64,000 nt of DNA from Desulfobacula sp. Its GTDB lineage: Bacteria > Desulfobacterota > Desulfobacteria > Desulfobacterales > Desulfobacteraceae. The translations under genes and the position numbers were made by a program. Of the stretch, positions 26,739-34,222 are shown piece by piece (the stretch's first letter is position 1; the number at the start of each line of letters is the position of its first letter). The DNA is taken from assembly GCA_023701135.1 (NCBI GenBank), contig JAMPXP010000006.1:156019-220018 (forward strand), written 5' to 3'. The notes under the pieces were generated by a model. It worked only from the letters and a program-made list of their open reading frames with translations. It did no database searches and was not told the DNA's origin.

Positions 26739-26981
26739 ATGCTTGTCCTGACCCGAAGGCCAGAAGAAAAGATCAAGATAGGGGATCATATCGTTATCAG
26801 TATTCTTGGAATCGAAGGCGGCAATGTGAGAATAGGGATTGATGCGCCGAAAGAGGTTACGATTCTCAGGATGGAGGTTTTTGAGCAGATCCAAAAGGAG
26901 AATATTGAATCTGCTTCAAAAGAATGGACTGATATTTCGGACGCAGCAGAATTGATAAAGAAAAGATTTACCAAGGAGTAG
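26739..26981 (+). CDS. csrA: Translational regulator CsrA
   Basis: CsrA is a small RNA-binding dimer that blocks translation by binding GGA motifs near ribosome sites. The protein starts MLVLTRRPEEKIKIGDHIVI, the family signature, and includes GIDAPKEVTILRMEVFEQI with the conserved Arg. At 80 residues it has a C-terminal extension compared with the 61-residue enteric form, as often seen when csrA is linked to fliW. It lies ten bases after flgL and five before fliW. The fliC leader at 33989-34079 carries suitable target sites. Confidence 0.96.
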   Translation: MLVLTRRPEEKIKIGDHIVISILGIEGGNVRIGIDAPKEVTILRMEVFEQIQKENIESASKEWTDISDAAELIKKRFTKE

Positions 26982-26986
26982 AAAGG

Positions 26987-27424
26987 GTGAAAATAAATAC
27001 CAGAAAATTTGGCGAGATTGTGATTGATGAACAAAAGATTTTAAAGATGCCGGAGGGATTGCCGGGTTTTCCCGGATTTGAGCGGTTTGTTCTTCTGGAG
27101 GATAAGAAAACCGAACCGTTTTCCTGGTTCCAGTCCATAGAGGAACCCAATCTTGCCTTGGTGATCATGAATCCTCTGGTGTTCAAGCCCGATTACCGGC
27201 TGAGTCTGGAAAAATTTATCAACGATAGAAACTGGAAGGGAGTAAAAGAGGAGGACCTGCTGGTTTATGTGGTGGTGAATATATCCGGAGAAAAGGAAAA
27301 TAAAAAAATTACGGCAAACCTCATGGGTCCCCTGGTAATCAATTCAAAAAACAATGAAGCCGTCCAGGTGGTTATTTCCGATCCCGTCTATTCTTATCAA
27401 TATAATGTTTTAAAACCTTCCTGA
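26987..27424 (+). CDS. fliW: Flagellar assembly factor FliW (CsrA antagonist)
   Basis: FliW binds either flagellin or CsrA. When flagellin is exported, FliW is freed and relieves CsrA repression of flagellin translation. Family segments seen are KILKMPEGLPGFPGFERFVL, PFSWFQSIEEPNLALVIMNP and the C-terminal NLMGPLVINSKNNEAVQVVI. The 145 residues are as expected. The start codon at 26987 is GTG (GTGAAAATAAATACC), with AGAAAGG at 26980-26986 immediately before it. Confidence 0.96.
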   Translation: MKINTRKFGEIVIDEQKILKMPEGLPGFPGFERFVLLEDKKTEPFSWFQSIEEPNLALVIMNPLVFKPDYRLSLEKFINDRNWKGVKEEDLLVYVVVNISGEKENKKITANLMGPLVINSKNNEAVQVVISDPVYSYQYNVLKPS

Positions 27425-27440
27425 AAGGGGATAGAAGGTT
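27414..27440. terminator. Weak inverted repeat between converging fliW and flaG
   Basis: AACCTTC (27414-27420) and GAAGGTT (27434-27440) form a seven-base stem with a 13-base loop spanning the 14-base gap between the two converging stops. There is no clear T tract, so it would be a poor intrinsic terminator at best. Confidence 0.25.
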
Positions 27441-27804
27441 AAACGCTCTGGTCAAAAATGAGACCGGTGAACTCTTTCATCTTTTGTCTGATATCTAAAA
27501 GCTCTTCAGCCGGGATCTGTTTGATCAGTTCATTGGTTTCCCTGTTCTTTATTTCCACAATGATCTGACTGCTCAGCTCTTCGCGAATGGAAAACCCTAA
27601 GCTGGTCTGAAGATCATCCATGATTTCATTCATTTCCAGGGTCAGTTCTTTTGCTTCTTTTGTGGACAATACCTGGTTTTGTTCTTCTTTGGCCCGGCCA
27701 GGTAACTGACGAATTTGAATATTTTCAGCCGTACCGGTTCTGGAGGGTGCGCCGGTTTCGAGCGGCGACATTTCTTTCACGGCTGTGCTGGTGTTGATGT
27801 TCAT
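27439..27804 (-). CDS. flaG: FlaG family protein
   Basis: FlaG proteins are encoded near fliD in many polar flagellates and influence filament length. The 121-residue product has a variable polar N-terminal half and the conserved C-terminal half: LGFSIREELSSQIIVEIKNR, then ETNELIKQIPAEELLDIRQK. It is the last gene of the minus-strand fliD-fliS run and converges on fliW. Confidence 0.9.
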   Translation of the reverse strand: MNINTSTAVKEMSPLETGAPSRTGTAENIQIRQLPGRAKEEQNQVLSTKEAKELTLEMNEIMDDLQTSLGFSIREELSSQIIVEIKNRETNELIKQIPAEELLDIRQKMKEFTGLIFDQSV

Positions 27805-27824
27805 GACATTTTCTCCTTATTATA

Positions 27825-28226
27825 TTAATGTGTTGTTATATTGATGGCCCGGGGTCTATTGGAAACAGAGGAGGGGGAACCGTAGGCGCCAATCACCTGT
27901 TTCCCTCTTGACAGATTTTTCAGGCTTTTCTGAAGATGATCTTTATATACTCTTACTTTTTTTTCAAGGGTTTCGTTCTGCTTCAAGAGGGTCTGGATTC
28001 GTTCGGTAAAATAATTGGCCGCGGCTTTGGTATCGTCATTCATATCCGTGTCCCTGCCCAGCCATTGATCGACATTTTCTTTTAACAGATCCAATTCTTT
28101 TTTTCGTTCAAGGATTTGGAGTTCAAGGTCCGGGATGGGTTCAGCATCAAAGGAGGCTATATGATGGGTTTGAATTCTTTCCAGCCTGTCAAAGGCCTCC
28201 TTGACGTCTTGAAAAATTTTTTTCAT
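27825..28226 (-). CDS. FliT-like small helical protein
   Basis: This 133-residue protein is not a clear family member by eye. It is strongly helical (LERKKELDLLKENVDQWLGR, TLEKKVRVYKDHLQKSLKNL) and ends near LSRGKQVIGAYG, a pattern common at the C-termini of FliT and FlgN export chaperones. It lies between fliS and flaG, the usual place of fliT, which chaperones FliD. It starts 20 bases after the fliS stop. The FliT assignment rests mainly on position and shape. Confidence 0.6.
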   Translation of the reverse strand: MKKIFQDVKEAFDRLERIQTHHIASFDAEPIPDLELQILERKKELDLLKENVDQWLGRDTDMNDDTKAAANYFTERIQTLLKQNETLEKKVRVYKDHLQKSLKNLSRGKQVIGAYGSPSSVSNRPRAINITTH

Positions 28227-28246
28227 ATTGAAACCCTTTCTTTATA

Positions 28247-28708
28247 TCATACGGCAATGGAATGAAAGATATTTTTTCCCGCACCCATGCCATATTGTTT
28301 TGGAACTGATCCGGCTCTTTTTTTGTTTTGTGAACCCTTGTCCATGACCTCGGTTTCCCATATCTCCTTAAGTTTTGAGATATAGGCGTGGGTGCGCCTG
28401 AGGATTTCCTTATCATTGGTCAGGGAGACTTTGGGCAGTTCCGTAAGAATGGCTGAGTAAAGGCCTCTTAAAAATTGGGTGCTTTCATCGTTCATGGTTG
28501 TGTCAAGCGATGAGTTCAATTCCGAAACAATGGCAATGGCCTTGCTTAGATTTTCTCCGCGTTTTTGGATATTATTTTCCTCAATTCCTTCCCCTGCCAG
28601 GCGGATGCGGTCTATAGCTCCTCTGAAAAGCATCAGGATCAATTGCTCAGGATCCATGCCTTCATAATGATTGTTCAAATATCTGTTAATTTCAGCCGAT
28701 GCTCCCAT
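28247..28708 (-). CDS. fliS: Flagellin export chaperone FliS
   Basis: FliS binds the C-terminus of flagellin in the cytoplasm, prevents polymerisation and delivers it to FlhA. The product has INRYLNNHYEGMDPEQLILM and LFRGAIDRIRLAGEGIEENN, corresponding to the family's 'Y....v.tasp..Li.mLy.ga', then a helical core ending near YISKLKEIWETEV. At 153 residues it is slightly longer than the usual 125-140 because of a Gly/Lys-rich tail. It lies 90 bases after fliD. Confidence 0.92.
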   Translation of the reverse strand: MGASAEINRYLNNHYEGMDPEQLILMLFRGAIDRIRLAGEGIEENNIQKRGENLSKAIAIVSELNSSLDTTMNDESTQFLRGLYSAILTELPKVSLTNDKEILRRTHAYISKLKEIWETEVMDKGSQNKKRAGSVPKQYGMGAGKNIFHSIAV

Positions 28709-28798
28709 TTACCCCTCCTGGATAGTTCGTTTTCATTTCGTTCCCGGACATGTTATCATTTTTGCCGGCCGCCTGTTAACTGCCGCCGCCGGTATAAG

Positions 28799-30472
28799 TT
28801 ATTCTTTACTGTTGCCAAAGGAATCGATCATGGACTGCATAAAACTGGATTCACTATTCAACTGACTGATATAGGTATCCAGTTTTATAAATTGGGCGGT
28901 CATGATTTGATATCGTTTATCCATTCGCTCGGTGGCTGCCAGGATGTCCTTGTCCAGCCTTTCGATCCGGGTCTCAGCCTCATCAATTTCCGTAGACACG
29001 ATTCCCTGGGAGTCGACCATGTTCAGGATTTCATCGTTAATGAGATCTCCCAGCCCTGTAATGCCTTCATCGGCATCGCCGATGAAAAGAGACTGGACAG
29101 CCTCAGGGTTTGAGGCCATGGCCTGTTCAAGCGCTGTTTCGTCAAGGGTCAGGGTGCCGTCTTTGTTTACTTCAAGGCCCAGATCCACAAGGCTTGTATA
29201 TGCGGACCCGGTATCAATGGAGGCGGTGACTAGGGCCTGGAGTTTGGATAAAAGACTTTTTGTATCATAGGAATCCGCCAAAGGATTTTCCGTGTCGTCT
29301 GTTTCCGAATCGCTTTCTGTGGATGATCCCTTGATTTCTGAGATCAGTTCATTAAATCCCTTGACAAGGGATATAATGCTTTCCTGAACAGATTCCAGGT
29401 TTTTTTGAACCCCGATGGAGGTTTCCCCGGTTTTTTTCAAATTCAGGGTTACTCCTGAAATCACATCGGTAATGGCGTCGTTGGACTGCCGCTGGTATTC
29501 GATGCCGTTGACCTTGAAAATGGCATTCAGGGACTCTCCATCTGCACCGGCCACTTCCGTCATGGGCAGATTCTGGATACTGATGCGATGGCTCTCTCCG
29601 GTGGACTTTGAGGTCAGGGTCAGGCGGAAGGCGTTTTCCGAAGCGCCGGTATCCACAATGGCAGCCGTGACGCCCTGATTATTCGAGGCATTGTTGATGG
29701 CGTTGGCCATTTCCTGGTAGCTGGTTCCCGGTGCAATACTGAGATACATGGGATCTTCCGTGTCGGCCAGAGCAATGGAAATCGTGGTATCGGCCATGAC
29801 ATAATCAAAGCCTTCGACGCTGACCTGGGAATCGACATCGTTTCCGCCCGAGGTTGCAGCCAGCCGGATATAATACTCGCCGTCGTTATTTTCCACCGTG
29901 GCCGTAACAAGCGGGTCACCGTCTGTGTTTTGATTGCTTGTTGACGCATTGATGGCTTCCGCAATCCCGGTCAGGCTCATGCCCGAATTAAGATTGACAT
30001 TGATTTCCGTTTGACTGCCCAGGGAACCATAGAGAATCGTCATGGTTCCGGTTTCCGTGGTCACGGATTCCGTTTTGGAACCTATACCTGTTTGCGGTGC
30101 GTCATAGATGATACTGCTTGCGCTTGAAACCCCGGCTGTCTGCCAGGAATTGTATTGCGCCTTCTGTGTGACGTCAATGGAATGGGAGGATTGAACAATC
30201 CCGTCATTGGCCGATGCCGTAAGAATCGTTTCATCAGAAACAGAGACGGTGTTTTTCAAAAAATTCGATTCCAGAGAAAGAGAGAGGGCATTGGATTTCA
30301 TTGAGAACAGTTTCACATTTAAACTGTTATAGGCATCCACTTTTGCCTGAAGTTCAGTCTTCTGATTCTTTTTGGCCGTGATGGGGGCGGTTTCAACTTC
30401 CTTGAGCTGGTCCAGTATATCCTGGAGGTCCAGACCCGAGCCGAGGCCTAATGTTGTGATTGCTCCTGCCAT
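28799..30472 (-). CDS. fliD: Flagellar filament cap protein FliD
   Basis: FliD caps the growing filament and folds incoming flagellin. The N-terminal segment GSGLDLQDILDQLKEVETAP is the family signature. The middle holds Flagellin-IN-type repeats (INVNLNSGMSLTGIAEAINA and a second around residue 255). The C-terminal part has YTSLVDLGLEVNKDGTLTLD, then DETALEQAMASNPEAVQSLF, and closes with a coiled coil. The length of 557 is normal, so the large inserts in FliC, FlgK and FlgL do not extend to the cap. Its own promoter candidate lies at 30502-30529. Confidence 0.95.
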   Translation of the reverse strand: MAGAITTLGLGSGLDLQDILDQLKEVETAPITAKKNQKTELQAKVDAYNSLNVKLFSMKSNALSLSLESNFLKNTVSVSDETILTASANDGIVQSSHSIDVTQKAQYNSWQTAGVSSASSIIYDAPQTGIGSKTESVTTETGTMTILYGSLGSQTEINVNLNSGMSLTGIAEAINASTSNQNTDGDPLVTATVENNDGEYYIRLAATSGGNDVDSQVSVEGFDYVMADTTISIALADTEDPMYLSIAPGTSYQEMANAINNASNNQGVTAAIVDTGASENAFRLTLTSKSTGESHRISIQNLPMTEVAGADGESLNAIFKVNGIEYQRQSNDAITDVISGVTLNLKKTGETSIGVQKNLESVQESIISLVKGFNELISEIKGSSTESDSETDDTENPLADSYDTKSLLSKLQALVTASIDTGSAYTSLVDLGLEVNKDGTLTLDETALEQAMASNPEAVQSLFIGDADEGITGLGDLINDEILNMVDSQGIVSTEIDEAETRIERLDKDILAATERMDKRYQIMTAQFIKLDTYISQLNSESSFMQSMIDSFGNSKE

Positions 30473-30501
30473 ATTGCTTCTCCGTTAAGGTTTATATATC
30501 A

Positions 30502-30529
30502 TTATCGGATCATGGCATAAAAAACATGA
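30502..30529 (-). promoter_or_regulatory. Candidate sigma28 promoter for fliD
   Basis: On the minus strand TCATGTTT (complement of 30522-30529), 12 bases, then TCCGATAA (complement of 30502-30509) resemble TAAAGTTT-N11-GCCGATAA. The -10 matches 7 of 8 and the -35 6 of 8, with a spacer one base long. It lies 30 bases before the fliD start and beyond the fliC terminator. Confidence 0.5.
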
Positions 30530-30541
30530 GAAAAAAAGAGG

Positions 30542-30571
30542 AAAAGCCCCGGAATCTCTTCCGGGGCTTTT
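30542..30571 (-). terminator. Rho-independent terminator after fliC
   Basis: A perfect 13-base stem (AAAAGCCCCGGAA with TTCCGGGGCTTTT) surrounds a TCTC loop. On the minus strand it ends in TTTT and is followed by CCTCTTTTTTT, as expected for an intrinsic terminator. A second small hairpin (30577-30594) stands between it and the fliC stop. It should isolate the fliC transcript from fliD. Confidence 0.85.
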
Positions 30572-30621
30572 GTCGATTCAGGCTATTGCCTGAATGAAGA
30601 GGTTAATCTTGTTTCACCAGG

Positions 30622-33600
30622 TTATTGGAGCAGGCTCAGAACGGTCTGGGCGCTGGCATTGGCCTGACTCATGGCAAAGGAACCGGCCTGGGCCAGGATC
30701 TGCATCTTGGTGAAGTTGGCGGCTTCTTCAGCAAAGTCAACGTCACGGATGGAGGATTCTGCAGAGTTAACATTCACCTTGGTGGTTGAAATATTGGCAA
30801 TGGTGGAGGTCAACTGGTTCTGTACAGAACCCAGATCCGCCCTTACCTTGTCCAGATCCTTCAGGGTGGCGTCTGCAACCGCAATAGCGATCTGTGCGCT
30901 TTCCTGGGTCAGAACATTGACTTCGGAAAGCCTTACGGTTGAAGAATCACTCAACTGCGCAGTTGCTGCAATGCCGCCTGCATTTGCTGCAATGGTACTT
31001 CCGTCTGCCATCACAGAACCAGCCTTCAGGGTCATTGCATTGCTCAGAACATTTACACCGCCTGTGGTGATATCAGATTCAGCAATATTCCCTGCAGCAT
31101 ATACGGTTCCATCAGCAGCGGTTATATTGTTGGTCAGATACGTACCTGCCGCGATAACACTGCCATCAGCAAGGGATGAGCCTGCCTCAAGCTGCATCTG
31201 GGTCCCGGTGGCAACTTTTTCAGCATTGGAAAGCGTAATTGTTCCGCCAATGGTTGATCCGTTGGCCAATGCTGAACCGCCTGCCAGTTTTGTGCCGGCT
31301 CCCAGTGTGAAGGCACCGTTGACAATATTCATGTCCTGCCTTGTGGTTGCTTCACCACCAACGGTGGAGCCTGCCTTGATAAAGGAATCATTCAGCTCGA
31401 TGGTGGATCCGACCCCGATGGACTGATCTTTGCTGAAGGTGACTTTCTTTCCGATGTTCACCTGTCCGTAAAGGGTTGATCCCTGTCTGATAACACTGTC
31501 TTCAGCAAGAACAGACCCCGTGCCCAGAACAACTTCCTGTGTTATATTTTTCATCGAAGTGTCGGCACCAAGGGTTGACGCCTGAGCCAGGGTTATATTG
31601 GTGTTTATTTTTGATCCTGTCTGGAGACTTGAGCCTTCCCCTATGATTGAACCTGCTAGGGCATCAACGGCCTTGTTCGCATCAAGGGTGGACGCAGTCG
31701 CCAATGTAATGTCTGCACCGATCTTAGAACCCTGAATCAGCGAGGTTCCTTCTGCCAGAACAGAACCGGTCTTTAGTGTTATGTCCTCTCGTATGCTGGC
31801 AGCATTTCTCAGGGTGATGTCCGTACCGATCTTCACACCAGCATTCCCGATTATGCTTGAGCCGCCGGCCAATTGTGTTCCAATTTTTAAGGTTTGACCA
31901 CTAGCGCCTATTGTTATATCACTTGCCAGGGTCATATCCCCATAAATCACTGATCCTGAATGGAAACTGGTTCCATTGGCAAAGGTACTGCCGGCCGCGA
32001 TCCTGCCGTAACCGCTGACAAAGGTGGCGTTATCTCTCAGTACAACATCCTGAGCCAATGTACCGGAATAGGTGGTTCCGTCCAGCCCGGTAATCCCTTC
32101 AGCCGCGCCTGAACCGACATAGCTTCCTGCTCTGAGAACAGAACCGGCCGCTATTACTGACCCTGAACCGATTGAACTTGTCGCTGTGGTCGCTGATGTC
32201 TGGATAACATCAATATCGTTGCCCTCAAGAGTAGTTCCATTTCCAAGAACAGTACCAACCCCCAGAATAGTTCCGCTGCCGACAGTACTATTTGTTGTTG
32301 TGGCACCAGTTGCCTCTACAGTAAAGGTACCGCTGACAAGAACTGTTGTGGCAGCAAGCATTGTTCCGGCAGCAAGTGTAGTGCCGGAGATCAGGGTGCT
32401 GTCGCCAACTGTCGGGTCTGTCTGCATTATGGTAGCATCCATACCGGACAGTTCTGTGTTTGCAGCCAGCACGGTTCCGGCAGCCAGTACAGAACCGGAT
32501 GCGATATCATTGGTAGCAGTGGTTGTGCCCGTGGCATTAATAATGGACAGTCCTTTAAGTGTCACGCCGGTACCGATTTCGGTGCCGATGCCCAGAATAC
32601 TGCCGGAAGCTATGGTTGAATATATAGCCATTGTACTTGGGGCGGTCAAACTGGTGGAAGTCCCGCTGGTGGTCACATCTGCGTTCACAGTACCGTTAAA
32701 AACAACTACCGAACCACTGCCAATTACAGAACCGGCAGCAAGGGTTGTCGCTTCTGATGTGATGATGTTAGAGGAGAAAGCTGCACTTGCAACAATATCC
32801 TGGTTGGTTGTCCAGCCGGCGCCGATAACGGATGTGTTACTGATTTTAGAGCCTACCGCAGCGGTCGCAGAAGAGGTAAATTCTTCAGATTTCAGGATAT
32901 CCATGTTATTGGTCAGAGTGACGACATCACCGCCGTCTTTATTGGTGATGACAATATCATTGGAGCCGTTCTGGGTCAGGTTGATATGACCCACGGTTGA
33001 CAGATCCTGGCCTTTAAATACCGACAGCAGACCGGCATCATCCGCTTTGACTTCAATGGCGCGGCCGTCAGTGGATTTAAGGGTTAACTGGCCTTCTGCG
33101 CTTACTGTAGCCAGAACGCCATGCTGTGAGGTCTTTGAATTGATAGCCTTAACCAGGGAACCATCAGTGTCGCTTTCCGCAACATTGACACCATTCATGG
33201 TGACGCCGTTGATGGAGAATTCTGATAAGGTGCCCGCCCCGATGAAACTGCTGGTTGAAGATTTTACTTCAGCGGCTGCGGTGATACCAAGGACATCAGA
33301 CAGCTTGTTGATGGAATCAGCCACTGCTGCCATGCTGTTTTCCCTGGAATTGGTATAGCCGACTTCAGTTGCCTGGAGTTCAAAGTTTTTGTCCTGAAGA
33401 CTGCTGTAAATAGCTATTTCAACAGTTCCCGGGGCATCATTTGCCAGAGAAAGTTTGCCGGCTGTTACATGACCAATTTTGGTAGACTCGGCTGAAGCGA
33501 TGGAAATACTAACGGTTTCACCGGAGTAAGCACCAATCTGGAATTTTTTATCAACAAAATTACCGGATAAAAGTTTCTGGCCGTTAAATGCGGTTGTTTT

Positions 33601-33981
33601 AGCAATGATATCCAGTTCTTCCATCAGTTTGGTAATATCCGACTGAATGGCAGCCCGTGATTCTGTGGTCTGACCATCCTGAGCCGCCTGGATAGCTTTG
33701 GTTTTAATGGTGTTAATAATGTTGATGGATTCATCCAGCGCAGCATCAGCTGTCTGAACAATATTGATTCCATCATTGGCATTTTTGATCGCCTGACCAA
33801 GACCCATCGCCTGTGAGCGCAGAGAATCGGCAATGGACATGCCCGACGCATCGTCTGCTGCCTTGTTGATTCTGAGTCCGGATGACAGCCTTTCAAGGGA
33901 AGCTGAAAGGGAATTGTCGGTTTTGATCATGTTTTTGTGGGCGTTGAGTGCTGCCACGTTGGTGTTAATTCTTAGAGCCAT
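30622..33981 (-). CDS. fliC: Giant flagellin with hexapeptide-type solenoid insert
   Basis: Flagellin is the filament subunit. Residues 1-165 are a standard D0-D1 region (MALRINTNVAALNAHKNMIK, LERLSSGLRINKAADDASG). Residues 1020-1119 are the matching C-terminal D1-D0 region ending NASAQTVLSLLQ. Residues 165-360 include a Flagellin-IN-like module (FSINGVTMNGVNV). From about 415 to 1010 lies a long insert built from six-residue units of the type GSVLAA-GTVLAA-NTELSG, the pattern of left-handed or similar beta-solenoids. It is rich in Ser and Thr and low in charge. At 1119 residues it is more than twice the usual size. GGAGG at 33989-33993 is the ribosome site. Confidence 0.95.
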   Translation of the reverse strand: MALRINTNVAALNAHKNMIKTDNSLSASLERLSSGLRINKAADDASGMSIADSLRSQAMGLGQAIKNANDGINIVQTADAALDESINIINTIKTKAIQAAQDGQTTESRAAIQSDITKLMEELDIIAKTTAFNGQKLLSGNFVDKKFQIGAYSGETVSISIASAESTKIGHVTAGKLSLANDAPGTVEIAIYSSLQDKNFELQATEVGYTNSRENSMAAVADSINKLSDVLGITAAAEVKSSTSSFIGAGTLSEFSINGVTMNGVNVAESDTDGSLVKAINSKTSQHGVLATVSAEGQLTLKSTDGRAIEVKADDAGLLSVFKGQDLSTVGHINLTQNGSNDIVITNKDGGDVVTLTNNMDILKSEEFTSSATAAVGSKISNTSVIGAGWTTNQDIVASAAFSSNIITSEATTLAAGSVIGSGSVVVFNGTVNADVTTSGTSTSLTAPSTMAIYSTIASGSILGIGTEIGTGVTLKGLSIINATGTTTATNDIASGSVLAAGTVLAANTELSGMDATIMQTDPTVGDSTLISGTTLAAGTMLAATTVLVSGTFTVEATGATTTNSTVGSGTILGVGTVLGNGTTLEGNDIDVIQTSATTATSSIGSGSVIAAGSVLRAGSYVGSGAAEGITGLDGTTYSGTLAQDVVLRDNATFVSGYGRIAAGSTFANGTSFHSGSVIYGDMTLASDITIGASGQTLKIGTQLAGGSSIIGNAGVKIGTDITLRNAASIREDITLKTGSVLAEGTSLIQGSKIGADITLATASTLDANKAVDALAGSIIGEGSSLQTGSKINTNITLAQASTLGADTSMKNITQEVVLGTGSVLAEDSVIRQGSTLYGQVNIGKKVTFSKDQSIGVGSTIELNDSFIKAGSTVGGEATTRQDMNIVNGAFTLGAGTKLAGGSALANGSTIGGTITLSNAEKVATGTQMQLEAGSSLADGSVIAAGTYLTNNITAADGTVYAAGNIAESDITTGGVNVLSNAMTLKAGSVMADGSTIAANAGGIAATAQLSDSSTVRLSEVNVLTQESAQIAIAVADATLKDLDKVRADLGSVQNQLTSTIANISTTKVNVNSAESSIRDVDFAEEAANFTKMQILAQAGSFAMSQANASAQTVLSLLQ

Positions 33982-33988
33982 GTGTATT

Positions 33989-34079
33989 CCTCCATGTGGG
34001 GTTTATTCCCGGGAATCCTTTCCCGGGCATTTGATTTGATGATCTTAAAACATTTCCGCTTGTATTTTTTCACCTCCTT
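33989..34079 (-). promoter_or_regulatory. fliC 5' leader with CsrA-type binding sites
   Basis: The leader predicted from the sigma28 promoter (transcript start near 34102) holds three GGA sites on the minus strand. One is AAGGAGG at 34073-34079. One sits in the loop of a perfect hairpin, CCCGGGAA-AGGA-TTCCCGGG, at 34008-34027. The third is the ribosome site GGAGG at 33989-33993. A hairpin-loop GGA plus a GGA in the ribosome site is the arrangement CsrA uses to repress flagellin in Bacillus. With csrA-fliW in the same locus, FliW-CsrA control is likely but inferred. Confidence 0.6.
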
Positions 34080-34108
34080 TTCACGGATATTTTTATGTCT
34101 AATGAGTA

Positions 34109-34135
34109 GTATCGACTTAATCTGAGGATTCTTTA
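34109..34135 (-). promoter_or_regulatory. Sigma28 promoter of fliC
   Basis: On the minus strand TAAAGAAT (complement of 34128-34135), exactly 11 bases, then GTCGATAC (complement of 34109-34116) fit TAAAGTTT-N11-GCCGATAA with the conserved CGAT core. It gives a leader of about 120 bases before the fliC ATG at 33981. Confidence 0.8.
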
Positions 34136-34222
34136 AAGAATAATTTGGGGTTGCGTTTTTTTGTCAGTATTGTGATATTGAATCTGTCATTATTCAGCAT
34201 ACTATTCTTAATGGAGAGATCG

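Noticed and set aside
30950..32740. DNA repeats in fliC considered as a CRISPR array or misassembled tandem repeat
   Set aside because: The units are degenerate, in frame, have no constant repeat/spacer order, and stay open for the whole gene.
31000..33000. Long open frames antisense to fliC (about 250 residues each)
   Set aside because: They arise from the codon bias of the Gly/Ser/Thr/Ala repeats, have no ribosome sites, and their translations are low-complexity.
34178..34205. TTGAAT-N16-TACTAT considered as a sigma70 promoter for the Maf gene
   Set aside because: The transcript would start almost at the ribosome site, leaving no room for a leader, so it was not listed as a feature.
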